A stretch of 64,000 nucleotides of DNA from Mytilus galloprovincialis (GCF_965363235.1 NC_134844.1:94388664-94452663), one strand, 5' to 3'; numbered from the stretch's first letter, positions 9,534 to 20,679 are shown. Notes: generated by a model not told the origin, from the sequence alone. A program made the numbers and translations.

Positions 9534-9538
9534 TTTTT
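9534..9538 (+). terminator. pol III terminator of tRNA-Gly (representative)
   Basis: TTTTT directly after the gene, with a backup TTTT at 9545-9548. The same layout follows every tRNA-Gly copy. Confidence 0.8.
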
Positions 9539-9882
9539 GCCACCTTTTACACTCTTCAAAAATTAAAATACTAATAAAAAAAAGTTTTAAGGTTAATTTC
9601 TTTTCATGTAGATATTTTTTTCTTTCACGAATGCACCAAGCGGTTACTATACATGTATATGTATGTATGTTTGATTACTAGCTACAGAATTTGCACTTTC
9701 GTGGGTTTTAGCCAAAGCATCATTTTACTACTTTGATTGGCAAAATACATGCTTTCCTTTAAAAGGGAACTGAACAAAATGAGTTTTCTAGTATTCTATC
9801 CTGAATTTGGCTTTTTACATCAAATTTAGAGAGAAATTTTGCCTGATGAACATATACTACATTAAGCGAAAGATGCGTCAAA

Positions 9883-9955
9883 GCCCCTATAGCTCAGTGG
9901 TTAGAGCACTGGTCTCGTAAACCAGGGGTCGTGAGTTCGACTCTCACTGGGGGCA
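9883..9955 (+). tRNA. tRNA-Thr(CGT), copy T5
   Basis: Consensus. Confidence 0.98.
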
Positions 9956-9957
9956 GA

Positions 9958-9972
9958 TTTTGCCACCTTTTT
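9958..9972 (+). terminator. pol III terminators of tRNA-Thr (representative)
   Basis: TTTT at 9958-9961 and TTTTT at 9968-9972, separated by GCCACC. The GCCACC plus T-run trailer is shared with the tRNA-Gly trailer. Confidence 0.8.
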
Positions 9973-10171
9973 ACGCAAAACCTCTTGCTTTTAACAAATT
10001 TTTGTTCCTATTGCCCGTAACAGTTTTTCTCGATTTAACTACAGGTCTGTTGCAAGAATGTTAGATGTATATGACAAGTTGATCTATTTTGTGGTGAACA
10101 GTAGAAAAGTTGCAGTATCACAGGGTACCCGGATATATAGAAATAGATAAAATTCACTTCTTCATATTGAA

Positions 10172-10242
10172 GCGCCGCTGGTGTAGTGGTATCATGCAAG
10201 ATTCCCATTCTTGCGACCCGGGTTCGATTCCCGGGCGGCGCA
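10172..10242 (+). tRNA. tRNA-Gly(CCC), copy G8
   Basis: Consensus. Confidence 0.98.
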
Positions 10243-10593
10243 AATTTTTGCCACCTTTTACACTCTTCAAAAATTAAAATACTAATAAAAAAAAGTTTTA
10301 AGGTTAATTTCTTTTCATGTAGATATTTTTTTCTTTCACGAATGCACCAAGCGGTTACTATACATGTATATGTATGTATGTTTGATTACTAGCTACAGAA
10401 TTTGCACTTTCGTGGGTTTTAGCCAAAGCATCATTTTACTACTTTGATTGGCAAAATACATGCTTTCCTTTAAAAGGGAACTGAACAAAATGAGTTTTCT
10501 AGTATTCTATCCTGAATTTGGCTTTTTACATCAAATTTAGAGAGAAATTTTGCCTGATGAACATATACTACATTAAGCGAAAGATGCGTCAAA

Positions 10594-10666
10594 GCCCCTA
10601 TAGCTCAGTGGTTAGAGCACTGGTCTCGTAAACCAGGGGTCGTGAGTTCGACTCTCACTGGGGGCA
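10594..10666 (+). tRNA. tRNA-Thr(CGT), copy T6
   Basis: Consensus. The equivalent gene in duplication copy 2 is split by E6. Confidence 0.98.
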
Positions 10667-10882
10667 GATTTTGCCACCTTTTTACGCAAAACCTCTTGCT
10701 TTTAACAAATTTTTGTTCCTATTGCCCGTAACAGTTTTTCTCGATTTAACTACAGGTCTGTTGCAAGAATGTTAGATGTATATGACAAGTTGATCTATTT
10801 TGTGGTGAACAGTAGAAAAGTTGCAGTATCACAGGGTACCTGGATATATAGAAATACATAAAATTCACTTCTTCATATTGAA

Positions 10883-10953
10883 GCGCCGCTGGTGTAGTGG
10901 TATCATGCAAGATTCCCATTCTTGCGACCCGGGTTCGATTCCCGGGCGGCGCA
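10883..10953 (+). tRNA. tRNA-Gly(CCC), copy G9
   Basis: Consensus; duplicate of G5. Confidence 0.98.
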
Positions 10954-11315
10954 AATTTTTGCCACCTTTTACACTCTTCAAAAATTGAAATACTAATAAA
11001 AAAAAAGTTTTAAGGTTAATTTCTTTTCATGTAGATATTTGTTTCTTTCACGAATGCATCAAGTGGTTACTATATGTATATGTATGCTTGATTTAAACCT
11101 TACCTATTAACTAGCTACATAGTTTGCACTTTCGTTGGCTTTAGCCAAAGCATCATATTACTACTTTGATTGGCTAAATACATGCTTTCCTTTAAAAAGG
11201 AACTGAACAAAATGAGTTTTCTAGTATTCTATCCTGAATTTGGCTTTTTACATCAAATTTAGAGAGAAATTTTGCCTGATGAACATATACTACATTAAGC
11301 GAAAGATGCGTCAAA

Positions 11316-11388
11316 GCCCCTATAGCTCAGTGGTTAGAGCACTGGTCTCGTAAACCAGGGGTCGTGAGTTCGACTCTCACTGGGGGCA
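11316..11388 (+). tRNA. tRNA-Thr(CGT), copy T7
   Basis: Consensus; duplicate of T4, left whole upstream of E4. Confidence 0.98.
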
Positions 11389-11680
11389 GATTTTGCCACC
11401 TTTTTACGCAAAACCCCTTGCTTTTAACAAATTTTTGTTGATTTTTGGGTCGAGTGGACCTTTAAGTGACTGGACGTTGTGTTTATGTCTAAGGAAATAT
11501 TTACTGTGTTATAAGTGATTGCTCGGATTTCCAAGCATATTTTCGGAATATAAAGGTTCTAACTTGTATCAGAAGTAAGTTTTTGACTTTAATTATAACA
11601 AAACTGTCGTTTGTAATGTTTTACATTATTGTAAACATTGTCGTATAAAAAGAGGCTACCCAAGGGTGAATTATATTATA

Positions 11681-12616
11681 ATGGAGAGACTTCCATCCTT
11701 ATTAAGGAGTACCATTGAAAATGCTTGTGAACAATTTCGAAATATTACATTTACTGTGCATGGTGAAAGTGACAGAGCACGTATTTCTATAATGTTTGCA
11801 AATGAAGATACAAATAAAAGTAAACGAAAGTCGATTTCAACTGTCAACCGTGACAAAAAACGAATGAAAGAGTATAACAACAGTGTTGAAACTATTTCGA
11901 ATATTGAAAATCATATCGAGATGATTCATTCAGATTGTGTATTTGAAAGCAATAAAATACAGGACGAAACAGTGGCGGCAAATACATCGGATATAATGGA
12001 CATTGAAGATAACCCGTCTGAGGCCTCCGTTATAGCATGTTCAGGTAACATTGAAACCGGTATAGAACGTCCAACTATAGAACTGAGTGCAATCGATACA
12101 GGTAAAGAATTGTCTGTATCAGTTAATTGTGTCAATAGAAAAAATGTAAATAAAAACAAAGGTAGATTATCCATGGACAAAATTGAAAGGAATAAATGTA
12201 ATACAAAAGATGATGAACTTTCAGAATTTCCGCCGCTTAGTAAAGTAAATTACAGGGATATTCTATCTGCTACATCTCAACGCGATAAATTGGTAGAAAA
12301 TAATGACAAAAGTAAACAAACATTTCCGTCAAATATTGCAACTGATATTAAGTTAATTCCAAAATTTGTTTTGAAACAATCAGGAGGTCGTAACGAATTG
12401 TTGATCGGAAAAACATTGAGGAATCGTCTGATATTGTATCATATAGATGAGAAAGAATTTGAAATACTCGATTGCAGTGACCGAGGTTTCTATAAATTTA
12501 ATAAAGTGTTGACTGAAGATTTTCGTGATGTAAGAACTATACCGAAATTGATGACTGATGATGTGAGAAAAGGACTAGATGAGATGATAGAATTTGCGAC
12601 AAATAAAAAACTTTAA
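11681..12616 (+). CDS. ORF of E4 (family A3), ORF1-like protein, 311 aa
   Basis: Protein identical to the ORF of E2. Intact frame from MERLPSLL to the lysine-rich end. Confidence 0.75.
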   Translation: MERLPSLLRSTIENACEQFRNITFTVHGESDRARISIMFANEDTNKSKRKSISTVNRDKKRMKEYNNSVETISNIENHIEMIHSDCVFESNKIQDETVAANTSDIMDIEDNPSEASVIACSGNIETGIERPTIELSAIDTGKELSVSVNCVNRKNVNKNKGRLSMDKIERNKCNTKDDELSEFPPLSKVNYRDILSATSQRDKLVENNDKSKQTFPSNIATDIKLIPKFVLKQSGGRNELLIGKTLRNRLILYHIDEKEFEILDCSDRGFYKFNKVLTEDFRDVRTIPKLMTDDVRKGLDEMIEFATNKKL

Positions 12617-13193
12617 ATGTTTTATTATTTTATTATATGTTGATTTGTAAGAGAGATAGTTTGTATGTTGTTTGTGAGTATGTTGTGAAAAAGTTTTTCC
12701 AAATATTTTGAAAATTTTTGTGCTCTGTTTGCATGTCTTAAAATAGCTGATGATTGACTCGATATTTAATACTTCGAATTTTGATTGCGTTGTGGAATGG
12801 AATCCAGCCCAGTGCGAACAATATTTTCTATTGTATTATTTTTTGTCCTCTGTCGGAAAATAAGACGTCATAATCATTTTTCACTCTAAATTTTCTTTGT
12901 ATTCTGTGTAAGCTTTTTATCAATTTGAATGTATGTGCTGAATGGTAGATAAGAGTGAGTTAGAATATTTTTCTATAAGGATATAATATGATATCTATAT
13001 ATGAGTATATAACCAGATAATTGTGTTCGTGACAAATATTTCACGCATTTGAATTGTAAATGTAGAATATTGAATGTTTCTTTTCAGAGAAAGGACAGTA
13101 ATTGATAATAATGTTTTTCATTGATGTGTAATTTTGAACTGTGATATATAAATACGAAGTTTGATTATAATAAAGATAAAAAAAAAAAAAAAA
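12617..13193 (+). other. 3' UTR of E4
   Basis: As E2; no gene. Confidence 0.7.
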
Positions 13194-13244
13194 AGCACTG
13201 GTCTCGTAAACCAGGGGTCGTGAGTTCGACTCTCACTGGGGGCA
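13194..13244 (+). pseudogene. tRNA-Thr 3' fragment after E4
   Basis: Nucleotides 23-73, as after E2. Confidence 0.95.
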
Positions 13245-13460
13245 GATTTTGCCACCTTTTTACGCAAAACCTCTTGCTTTTAACAAATTTTTGTTCCTAT
13301 TGCCCGTAACAGTTTTTCTCGATTTAACTACAGGTCTGTTGCAAGAATGTTAGATGTATATGACAAGTTGATCTATTTTGTGGTGAACAGTAGAAAAGTT
13401 GCAGTATCACAGGGTACCCGGATATATAGAAATAGATAAAATTCACTTCTTCATATTGAA

Positions 13461-13531
13461 GCGCCGCTGGTGTAGTGGTATCATGCAAGATTCCCATTCT
13501 TGCGACCCGGGTTCGATTCCCGGGCGGCGCA
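13461..13531 (+). tRNA. tRNA-Gly(CCC), copy G10
   Basis: Consensus; duplicate of G6. Confidence 0.98.
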
Positions 13532-13869
13532 AATTTTTGCCACCTTTTACACTCTTCAAAAATTAAAATACTAATAAAAAAAAGTTTTAAGGTTAATTTC
13601 TTTTCATGTAGATATTTTTTTCTTTCACGAATTGGTGGTCGAGTGGACCTTTAAGTGACTGGACGTTGTGTTTATGTCTAAGGAAATATTTACTATGTTA
13701 TAAGTGATTGCTCGGATTTCCAAGCATATTTTCGGAATATAAACGTTCTAACTTGTATCAGAAGTAAGTTTTTGACTTTAATTATAACAAAACTGTCGTT
13801 TGTAATGTTTTACATTATTGTAAACATTGTCGTATAGAAAGAGGCTACCCAAGGGTGAATTATATTATA

Positions 13870-14805
13870 ATGGAGAGACTTCCATCCTTATTAAGGAGTA
13901 CCATTGAAAATGCTTGTGAACAATTTCGAAATATTACATTTACTGTGCATGGTGAAAGTGACAGAGCACGTATTTCTATAATGTTTGCAAATGAAGATAC
14001 AAATAAAAGTAAACGAAAGTCGATTTCAACTGTCAACCGTGACAAAAAACGAATGAAAGAGTATATCAACAGTGTTGAAACTATTTCGAATATTGAAAAT
14101 CATATCGAGATGATTCATTCAGATTGTGTATTTGAAAGCAATAAAATACAGGACGAAACAGTGGCGGCAAATACATCGAATATAATGGACATTGAAGATA
14201 ACCCGTCTGAGGCCTCCGTTATAGCATGTTCAGGTAACATTGAAACCGGTATAGAACGTCCAAATATAGAACTGAGTGCAATCGATACAGGTAAAGAATT
14301 GTCTGTATCAGTTAATTGTGTCAATAGAAAAAATGTAAATAAAAACAAAGGTAGATTATCCATGGACAAAATTGAAAGGAATAAATGTAATACAAAAGAT
14401 GATGAACTTTCAGAATTTCCGCCGCTTAGTAAAGTAAATTACAGGGATATTCTATCTGCTACATCTCAACGCGATAAATTGGTAGAAAATAATGACAAAA
14501 GTAAACAAACATTTCCGTCAAATATAGCAACTGATATAAAGTTAATTCCAAAATTTGTTTTGAAACAATCAGGAGGTCGTAACGAATTGCTGATCGGAAA
14601 AACATTGAGGAATCGTCTGATATTGTATCATATAGATGAGAAAGAATTTGAAATACTCGATTGCAGTGACCGAGGTTTCTATAAATTTAATAAAGTGTTG
14701 ACTGAAGATTTTCGTGATGTAAGAACTATACCGAAATTGATGACTGATGATGTGAGAAAAGGACTAGATGAGATGATAGAATTTGCGACAAATAAAAAAC
14801 TTTAA
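13870..14805 (+). CDS. ORF of E5 (family A3), ORF1-like protein, 311 aa
   Basis: Differs from the ORF of E3 at one residue (LRNRL here, LRDRL there). The frame is intact. Confidence 0.75.
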   Translation: MERLPSLLRSTIENACEQFRNITFTVHGESDRARISIMFANEDTNKSKRKSISTVNRDKKRMKEYINSVETISNIENHIEMIHSDCVFESNKIQDETVAANTSNIMDIEDNPSEASVIACSGNIETGIERPNIELSAIDTGKELSVSVNCVNRKNVNKNKGRLSMDKIERNKCNTKDDELSEFPPLSKVNYRDILSATSQRDKLVENNDKSKQTFPSNIATDIKLIPKFVLKQSGGRNELLIGKTLRNRLILYHIDEKEFEILDCSDRGFYKFNKVLTEDFRDVRTIPKLMTDDVRKGLDEMIEFATNKKL

Positions 14806-15381
14806 ATGTTTTATTATTTTATTATATGTTGATTTGTAAGAGAGATAGTTTGTATGTTGTTTGTGAGTATGTTGTGAAAAAGTTTTTCCAAATATTTTGA
14901 AAATTTTTGTGCTCTGTTTGCATGTCTTAAAATAGCTGATGATTGACTCGATATTTAATACTTCGAATTTTGATTGCGTTGTGGAATGGAATCCAGCCCA
15001 GTGCGAACAATATTTTCTATTGTATTATTTTTTGTCCTCTGTCGGAAAATAAGACGTCATAATCATTTTTCACTCTAAATTTTCTTTGTATTCTGTGTAA
15101 GCTTTTTATCAATTTGAATGTATGTGCTGAATGGTAGATAAGAGTGAGTTAGAATATTTTTCTATAAGGATATAATATGATATCTATATATGAGTATATA
15201 ACCAGATAATTGTGTTCGTGACAAATATTTCACGCATTTGAATTGTAAATGTAGAATATTGAATGTTTCTTTTCAGAGAAAGGACAGTAATTGATAATAA
15301 TGTTTTTCATTGATGTGTAATTTTGAACTGTGATATGTAAATACGAAGTTTGATTATAATAAAGATAAAAAAAAAAAAAAA
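14806..15381 (+). other. 3' UTR of E5
   Basis: As E3; no gene. Confidence 0.7.
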
Positions 15382-15433
15382 GAGCACTGGTCTCGTAAAC
15401 CAGGGGTCGTGAGTTCGACTCTCACTGGGGGCA
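15382..15433 (+). pseudogene. tRNA-Thr 3' fragment after E5
   Basis: Nucleotides 22-73. Confidence 0.95.
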
Positions 15434-15649
15434 GATTTTGCCACCTTTTTACGCAAAACCTCTTGCTTTTAACAAATTTTTGTTCCTATTGCCCGTAACA
15501 GTTTTTCTCGATTTAACTACAGGTCTGTTGCAAGAATGTTAGATGTATATGACAAGTTGATCTATTTTGTGGTGAACAGTAGAAAAGTTGCAGTATCACA
15601 GGGTACCCGGATATATAGAAATAGATAAAATTCACTTCTTCATATTGAA

Positions 15650-15720
15650 GCGCCGCTGGTGTAGTGGTATCATGCAAGATTCCCATTCTTGCGACCCGGG
15701 TTCGATTCCCGGGCGGCGCA
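15650..15720 (+). tRNA. tRNA-Gly(CCC), copy G11
   Basis: Consensus; duplicate of G7. Confidence 0.98.
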
Positions 15721-16071
15721 AATTTTTGCCACCTTTTACACTCTTCAAAAATTAAAATACTAATAAAAAAAAGTTTTAAGGTTAATTTCTTTTCATGTAG
15801 ATATTTTTTTCTTTCACGAATGCACCAAGCGGTTACTATACATGTATATGTATGTATGTTTGATTACTAGCTACAGAATTTGCACTTTCGTGGGTTTTAG
15901 CCAAAGCATCATTTTACTACTTTGATTGGCAAAATACATGCTTTCCTTTAAAAGGGAACTGAACAAAATGAGTTTTCTAGTATTCTATCCTGAATTTGGC
16001 TTTTTACATCAAATTTAGAGAGAAATTTTGCCTGATGAACATATACTACATTAAGCGAAAGATGCGTCAAA

Positions 16072-16144
16072 GCCCCTATAGCTCAGTGGTTAGAGCACTG
16101 GTCTCGTAAACCAGGGGTCGTGAGTTCGACTCTCACTGGGGGCA
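16072..16144 (+). tRNA. tRNA-Thr(CGT), copy T8
   Basis: Consensus; duplicate of T5. Confidence 0.98.
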
Positions 16145-16360
16145 GATTTTGCCACCTTTTTACGCAAAACCTCTTGCTTTTAACAAATTTTTGTTCCTAT
16201 TGCCCGTAACAGTTTTTCTCGATTTAACTACAGGTCTGTTGCAAGAATGTTAGATGTATATGACAAGTTGATCTATTTTGTGGTGAACAGTAGAAAAGTT
16301 GCAGTATCACAGGGTACCCGGATATATAGAAATAGATAAAATTCACTTCTTCATATTGAA

Positions 16361-16431
16361 GCGCCGCTGGTGTAGTGGTATCATGCAAGATTCCCATTCT
16401 TGCGACCCGGGTTCGATTCCCGGGCGGCGCA
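16361..16431 (+). tRNA. tRNA-Gly(CCC), copy G12
   Basis: Consensus; duplicate of G8. Confidence 0.98.
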
Positions 16432-16782
16432 AATTTTTGCCACCTTTTACACTCTTCAAAAATTAAAATACTAATAAAAAAAAGTTTTAAGGTTAATTTC
16501 TTTTCATGTAGATATTTTTTTCTTTCACGAATGCACCAAGCGGTTACTATACATGTATATGTATGTATGTTTGATTACTAGCTACAGAATTTGCACTTTC
16601 GTGGGTTTTAGCCAAAGCATCATTTTACTACTTTGATTGGCAAAATACATGCTTTCCTTTAAAAGGGAACTGAACAAAATGAGTTTTCTAGTATTCTATC
16701 CTGAATTTGGCTTTTTACATCAAATTTAGAGAGAAATTTTGCCTGATGAACATATACTACATTAAGCGAAAGATGCGTCAAA

Positions 16783-16817
16783 GCCCCTATAGCTCAGTGG
16801 TTAGAGCACTGGTCTCG
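16783..16817 (+). pseudogene. tRNA-Thr 5' fragment before E6
   Basis: Nucleotides 1-35, up to CTCG of the anticodon loop. With the right-hand fragment this gives a 14-bp target duplication. Confidence 0.95.
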
Positions 16818-17077
16818 AGAAAGTGAAAGTCGAGTGGACCTTTTCATGACAAGACGTTGTTTTTGTACAGTGAAAATATTGCTCTATAATAAGTTATTGC
16901 TCGGATTACCAAGCTGAAATATGGAATAGTAACATTCTTACTTGTTTTAGTAGTAAGTTTTTTTCATTGATATTGGAAAAACCGTCTTTATTAACTGTTT
17001 TAAATATTGTAAATACTGTTGGATTGAAAGAGGCTACCCGAGGGTGAATTTCATTATTGTTTTGAATTATATATACA

Positions 17078-17986
17078 ATGGAGAGACTTCCATCTTTATT
17101 GATGAGTAATATAGAAAGTGCATGCGAACAATTTCGTAATATTTCTTTTACTGTTCATGGTGAAAATGACAGAGCTCGTATATCAATAGTTTTTACGAAT
17201 CAAGATAACAATAAAACTAAAAGGAAATCAAAGTCTACCGTTAATCGTGACCAAAAACGGATGAAAGAATATAACAATGATAATGTAAATATTTCTAATA
17301 TTGAGAATCATGCAGATGTGATTTGTTCAGATACATGTAGTTCATCTGAAAATAATCATATACCGAGTGAAAAGGTATCGACGAATACCTCCGATGTGAT
17401 GGATTTTGACGATAACCCGTGTGAGGCCTCCGCTTCTACAGGTAACATTGATAATATAGAAAGTCTTAATATAGAACTGTCAATAGATACAGGAAATGAA
17501 TTGCCTATGTCACCAACCTGTTTACCGAGTAAAATTACAAACAATGGAAATAAAAGTAAACAAATAGTATCTGTTGATATAATTGAAAAGAATAAGTGTG
17601 CCGTAGATGAAGATAATTTATTATCAAAATGTATAATGAGTAAAGCGAATAACAGTGATATTGTATCTACTCCATCAACATGTGATAAAGTGAAAGAACA
17701 TAATAAAAACATACAAGATAGTAAATATATTCATAAAATTGTTTTAAAACAAAACCGAAGTGGTATGGACATATTAATTGGAAAAACGCAAAGAGGACGT
17801 CTTGTATTATTTCATATGGACCATAAAGAGTTTGAAGTTCTCCTTCGCGGTGAACGAGATTATCGTACATTTAACAAAGTGGTAACCGACGATTTTAAAG
17901 ATATAAGAACAACAAAACTGATGACTGATACAGTGCGTCAAGGAATATTAGAGATGGAAAAACTTGTGAAAAATAAAAAACTGTAA
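17078..17986 (+). CDS. ORF of E6 (family A2), ORF1-like protein, 302 aa
   Basis: ATG at MERLPSLLMSN. Head, basic region (KTKRKSKSTVNRDQKRMKEY at about 46-65) and C-terminal block (HKIVLKQ, DILIGKTQRGRLVLFHM, FKDIRT, MEKLVKNKKL) match the A1 product. The acidic middle is more diverged. Most differences from A1 lie outside the two conserved blocks, the pattern expected if the protein is under constraint. Confidence 0.75.
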   Translation: MERLPSLLMSNIESACEQFRNISFTVHGENDRARISIVFTNQDNNKTKRKSKSTVNRDQKRMKEYNNDNVNISNIENHADVICSDTCSSSENNHIPSEKVSTNTSDVMDFDDNPCEASASTGNIDNIESLNIELSIDTGNELPMSPTCLPSKITNNGNKSKQIVSVDIIEKNKCAVDEDNLLSKCIMSKANNSDIVSTPSTCDKVKEHNKNIQDSKYIHKIVLKQNRSGMDILIGKTQRGRLVLFHMDHKEFEVLLRGERDYRTFNKVVTDDFKDIRTTKLMTDTVRQGILEMEKLVKNKKL

Positions 17987-18567
17987 CAGTTTATTTTTTG
18001 AGTATTTTATAATTTCTTTTTGTAGTGAGAATTGTGTATGTTTCTGTGAGAAAATGGGGGGAAATGCTTTTGCTGAATAATGATAATTATATTGTGATGT
18101 TGTTTGCTTGTCTTATTATTGCTGATAATTGACTTCATATTTAATACTTTTGATTATATTTGCGTTGTGGAATGGATACCAGCCCTTTGCGATTTTTTTT
18201 TCGATTGTATCATTGTTCGTCATATATTCGACAATAAGACTGTAGAAACAATTAACTCTTTAATTTTTTCATTGTATTCTGTGTAAGCTTTTTATTATTT
18301 TGAATGTATGAGCTGAATGTTAGATTAGAAAGAGATTGAATATGATATATAAATTGATATATATATAGATAAATATGAGTATACAAAAGTTGATAATCAG
18401 ACAATCATGTTCGTGACAAATATTTCACGCAATATATAATTAATGTTTCAAATATGATTCATTTCAGAGAAAAGACAATAACTAATGGCAATGTTTTTAC
18501 TTTTGTGTAATTCAAACTGTGATATGTATATATGAATTGTGAATATAATAAAGATAAAAAAAAAAAA
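17987..18567 (+). other. 3' UTR of E6
   Basis: No gene. It carries GGAATGGATACCAGCCC, GTGACAAATATTTCACGC, CAGAGAAAAGACAATAAC and AATAAAGATA plus A run. Confidence 0.7.
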
Positions 18568-18619
18568 GAGCACTGGTCTCGTAAACCAGGGGTCGTGAGT
18601 TCGACTCTCACTGGGGGCA
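18568..18619 (+). pseudogene. tRNA-Thr 3' fragment after E6
   Basis: Nucleotides 22-73. Confidence 0.95.
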
Positions 18620-18835
18620 GATTTTGCCACCTTTTTACGCAAAACCTCTTGCTTTTAACAAATTTTTGTTCCTATTGCCCGTAACAGTTTTTCTCGATTT
18701 AACTACAGGTCTGTTGCAAGAATGTTAGATGTATATGACAAGTTGATCTATTTTGTGGTGAACAGTAGAAAAGTTGCAGTATCACAGGGTACCCGGATAT
18801 ATAGAAATAGATAAAATTCACTTCTTCATATTGAA

Positions 18836-18906
18836 GCGCCGCTGGTGTAGTGGTATCATGCAAGATTCCCATTCTTGCGACCCGGGTTCGATTCCCGGGC
18901 GGCGCA
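18836..18906 (+). tRNA. tRNA-Gly(CCC), copy G13
   Basis: Consensus. Confidence 0.98.
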
Positions 18907-19257
18907 AATTTTTGCCACCTTTTACACTCTTCAAAAATTAAAATACTAATAAAAAAAAGTTTTAAGGTTAATTTCTTTTCATGTAGATATTTTTTTCTTT
19001 CACGAATGCACCAAGCGGTTACTATACATGTATATGTATGTATGTTTGATTACTAGCTACAGAATTTGCACTTTCGTGGGTTTTAGCCAAAGCATCATTT
19101 TACTACTTTGATTGGCAAAATACATGCTTTCCTTTAAAAGGGAACTGAACAAAATGAGTTTTCTAGTATTCTATCCTGAATTTGGCTTTTTACATCAAAT
19201 TTAGAGAGAAATTTTGCCTGATGAACATATACTACATTAAGCGAAAGATGCGTCAAA

Positions 19258-19330
19258 GCCCCTATAGCTCAGTGGTTAGAGCACTGGTCTCGTAAACCAG
19301 GGGTCGTGAGTTCGACTCTCACTGGGGGCA
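19258..19330 (+). tRNA. tRNA-Thr(CGT), copy T9
   Basis: Consensus. Confidence 0.98.
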
Positions 19331-19546
19331 GATTTTGCCACCTTTTTACGCAAAACCTCTTGCTTTTAACAAATTTTTGTTCCTATTGCCCGTAACAGTT
19401 TTTCTCGATTTAACTACAGGTCTGTTGCAAGAATGTTAGATGTATATGACAAGTTGATCTATTTTGTGGTGAACAGTAGAAAAGTTGCAGTATCACAGGG
19501 TACCCGGATATATAGAAATAGATAAAATTCACTTCTTCATATTGAA

Positions 19547-19617
19547 GCGCCGCTGGTGTAGTGGTATCATGCAAGATTCCCATTCTTGCGACCCGGGTTC
19601 GATTCCCGGGCGGCGCA
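19547..19617 (+). tRNA. tRNA-Gly(CCC), copy G14
   Basis: Consensus. Confidence 0.98.
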
Positions 19618-19968
19618 AATTTTTGCCACCTTTTACACTCTTCAAAAATTAAAATACTAATAAAAAAAAGTTTTAAGGTTAATTTCTTTTCATGTAGATA
19701 TTTTTTTCTTTCACGAATGCACCAAGCGGTTACTATACATGTATATGTATGTATGTTTGATTACTAGCTACAGAATTTGCACTTTCGTGGGTTTTAGCCA
19801 AAGCATCATTTTACTACTTTGATTGGCAAAATACATGCTTTCCTTTAAAAGGGAACTGAACAAAATGAGTTTTCTAGTATTCTATCCTGAATTTGGCTTT
19901 TTACATCAAATTTAGAGAGAAATTTTGCCTGATGAACATATACTACATTAAGCGAAAGATGCGTCAAA

Positions 19969-20041
19969 GCCCCTATAGCTCAGTGGTTAGAGCACTGGTC
20001 TCGTAAACCAGGGGTCGTGAGTTCGACTCTCACTGGGGGCA
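19969..20041 (+). tRNA. tRNA-Thr(CGT), copy T10
   Basis: Consensus. Confidence 0.98.
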
Positions 20042-20257
20042 GATTTTGCCACCTTTTTACGCAAAACCTCTTGCTTTTAACAAATTTTTGTTCCTATTGC
20101 CCGTAACAGTTTTTCTCGATTTAACTACAGGTCTGTTGCAAGAATGTTAGATGTATATGACAAGTTGATCTATTTTGTGGTGAACAGTAGAAAAGTTGCA
20201 GTATCACAGGGTACCCGGATATATAGAAATAGATAAAATTCACTTCTTCATATTGAA

Positions 20258-20328
20258 GCGCCGCTGGTGTAGTGGTATCATGCAAGATTCCCATTCTTGC
20301 GACCCGGGTTCGATTCCCGGGCGGCGCA
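20258..20328 (+). tRNA. tRNA-Gly(CCC), copy G15
   Basis: Consensus. Confidence 0.98.
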
Positions 20329-20679
20329 AATTTTTGCCACCTTTTACACTCTTCAAAAATTAAAATACTAATAAAAAAAAGTTTTAAGGTTAATTTCTTT
20401 TCATGTAGATATTTTTTTCTTTCACGAATGCACCAAGCGGTTACTATACATGTATATGTATGTATGTTTGATTACTAGCTACAGAATTTGCACTTTCGTG
20501 GGTTTTAGCCAAAGCATCATTTTACTACTTTGATTGGCAAAATACATGCTTTCCTTTAAAAGGGAACTGAACAAAATGAGTTTTCTAGTATTCTATCCTG
20601 AATTTGGCTTTTTACATCAAATTTAGAGAGAAATTTTGCCTGATGAACATATACTACATTAAGCGAAAGATGCGTCAAA

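Larger units (their letters stand above)
4650..10838 (+). repeat. 6189-bp tandem segmental duplication, copy 1
   Basis: Every landmark here (G5, T4, E2, G6, E3, G7, T5, G8, T6) recurs exactly 6189 bp downstream with only scattered single-base differences. Examples are one Asp/Asn change in the second ORF and one G/A at 9348. The copy-to-copy switch lies at 10818-10840, where a 711-bp-type unit changes into a 722-bp-type unit inside shared sequence. Confidence 0.93.
9193..11439 (+). repeat. tRNA array block 4, 711-bp units then one 722-bp unit
   Basis: Contains G7-G9 and T5-T7. At 10818-10840 the sequence switches from 711-type (AGTAGAAAAG) to 722-type (GTACCTGG), which marks the segmental-duplication junction. 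Confidence 0.95.
11440..13193 (+). mobile_element. E4: duplicate of E2 (family A3)
   Basis: Same 5' extra bases, body (from 11449), A tail and 102-bp target duplication as E2, shifted by 6189 bp. It is a copy made by the segmental duplication, not an independent insertion. Confidence 0.92.
13194..13632 (+). repeat. tRNA array block 5 (partial unit)
   Basis: Duplicate of block 3. Confidence 0.95.
13633..15381 (+). mobile_element. E5: duplicate of E3 (family A3)
   Basis: Same target deletion and 5' extra bases as E3, body from 13638. Copied by the segmental duplication. Confidence 0.92.
10839..16817 (+). repeat. 6189-bp tandem segmental duplication, copy 2
   Basis: Second copy of 4650 onward, followed here to the E6 insertion. 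E6 is absent at the matching point of copy 1 (10628), so E6 most simply arrived after the duplication. Confidence 0.93.
15382..16817 (+). repeat. tRNA array block 6, 711-bp units
   Basis: Two 711-type units, ended by E6 in the anticodon loop of the second tRNA-Thr. Confidence 0.95.
16818..18567 (+). mobile_element. E6: non-autonomous non-LTR element, family A2
   Basis: Eleven extra bases (AGAAAGTGAAA) precede GTCGAG at 16829. ORF at 17078-17986, 3' UTR of about 580 nt, A run, right junction at tRNA-Thr nucleotide 22. Target duplication GAGCACTGGTCTCG. Confidence 0.9.

Noticed and set aside
9475-9681. Recurrent 65-68 codon ORF (GTG start) in each unit
   Set aside because: It is a reading frame through tRNA-Gly and its spacer, repeated only because the unit is repeated; the start is not an ATG and nothing supports translation.
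9841-9882. Hammerhead-like core CTGATGA...CGAAA in the spacer before tRNA-Thr
   Set aside because: The stretch between the two core boxes cannot form stem II, so a ribozyme is not supported.
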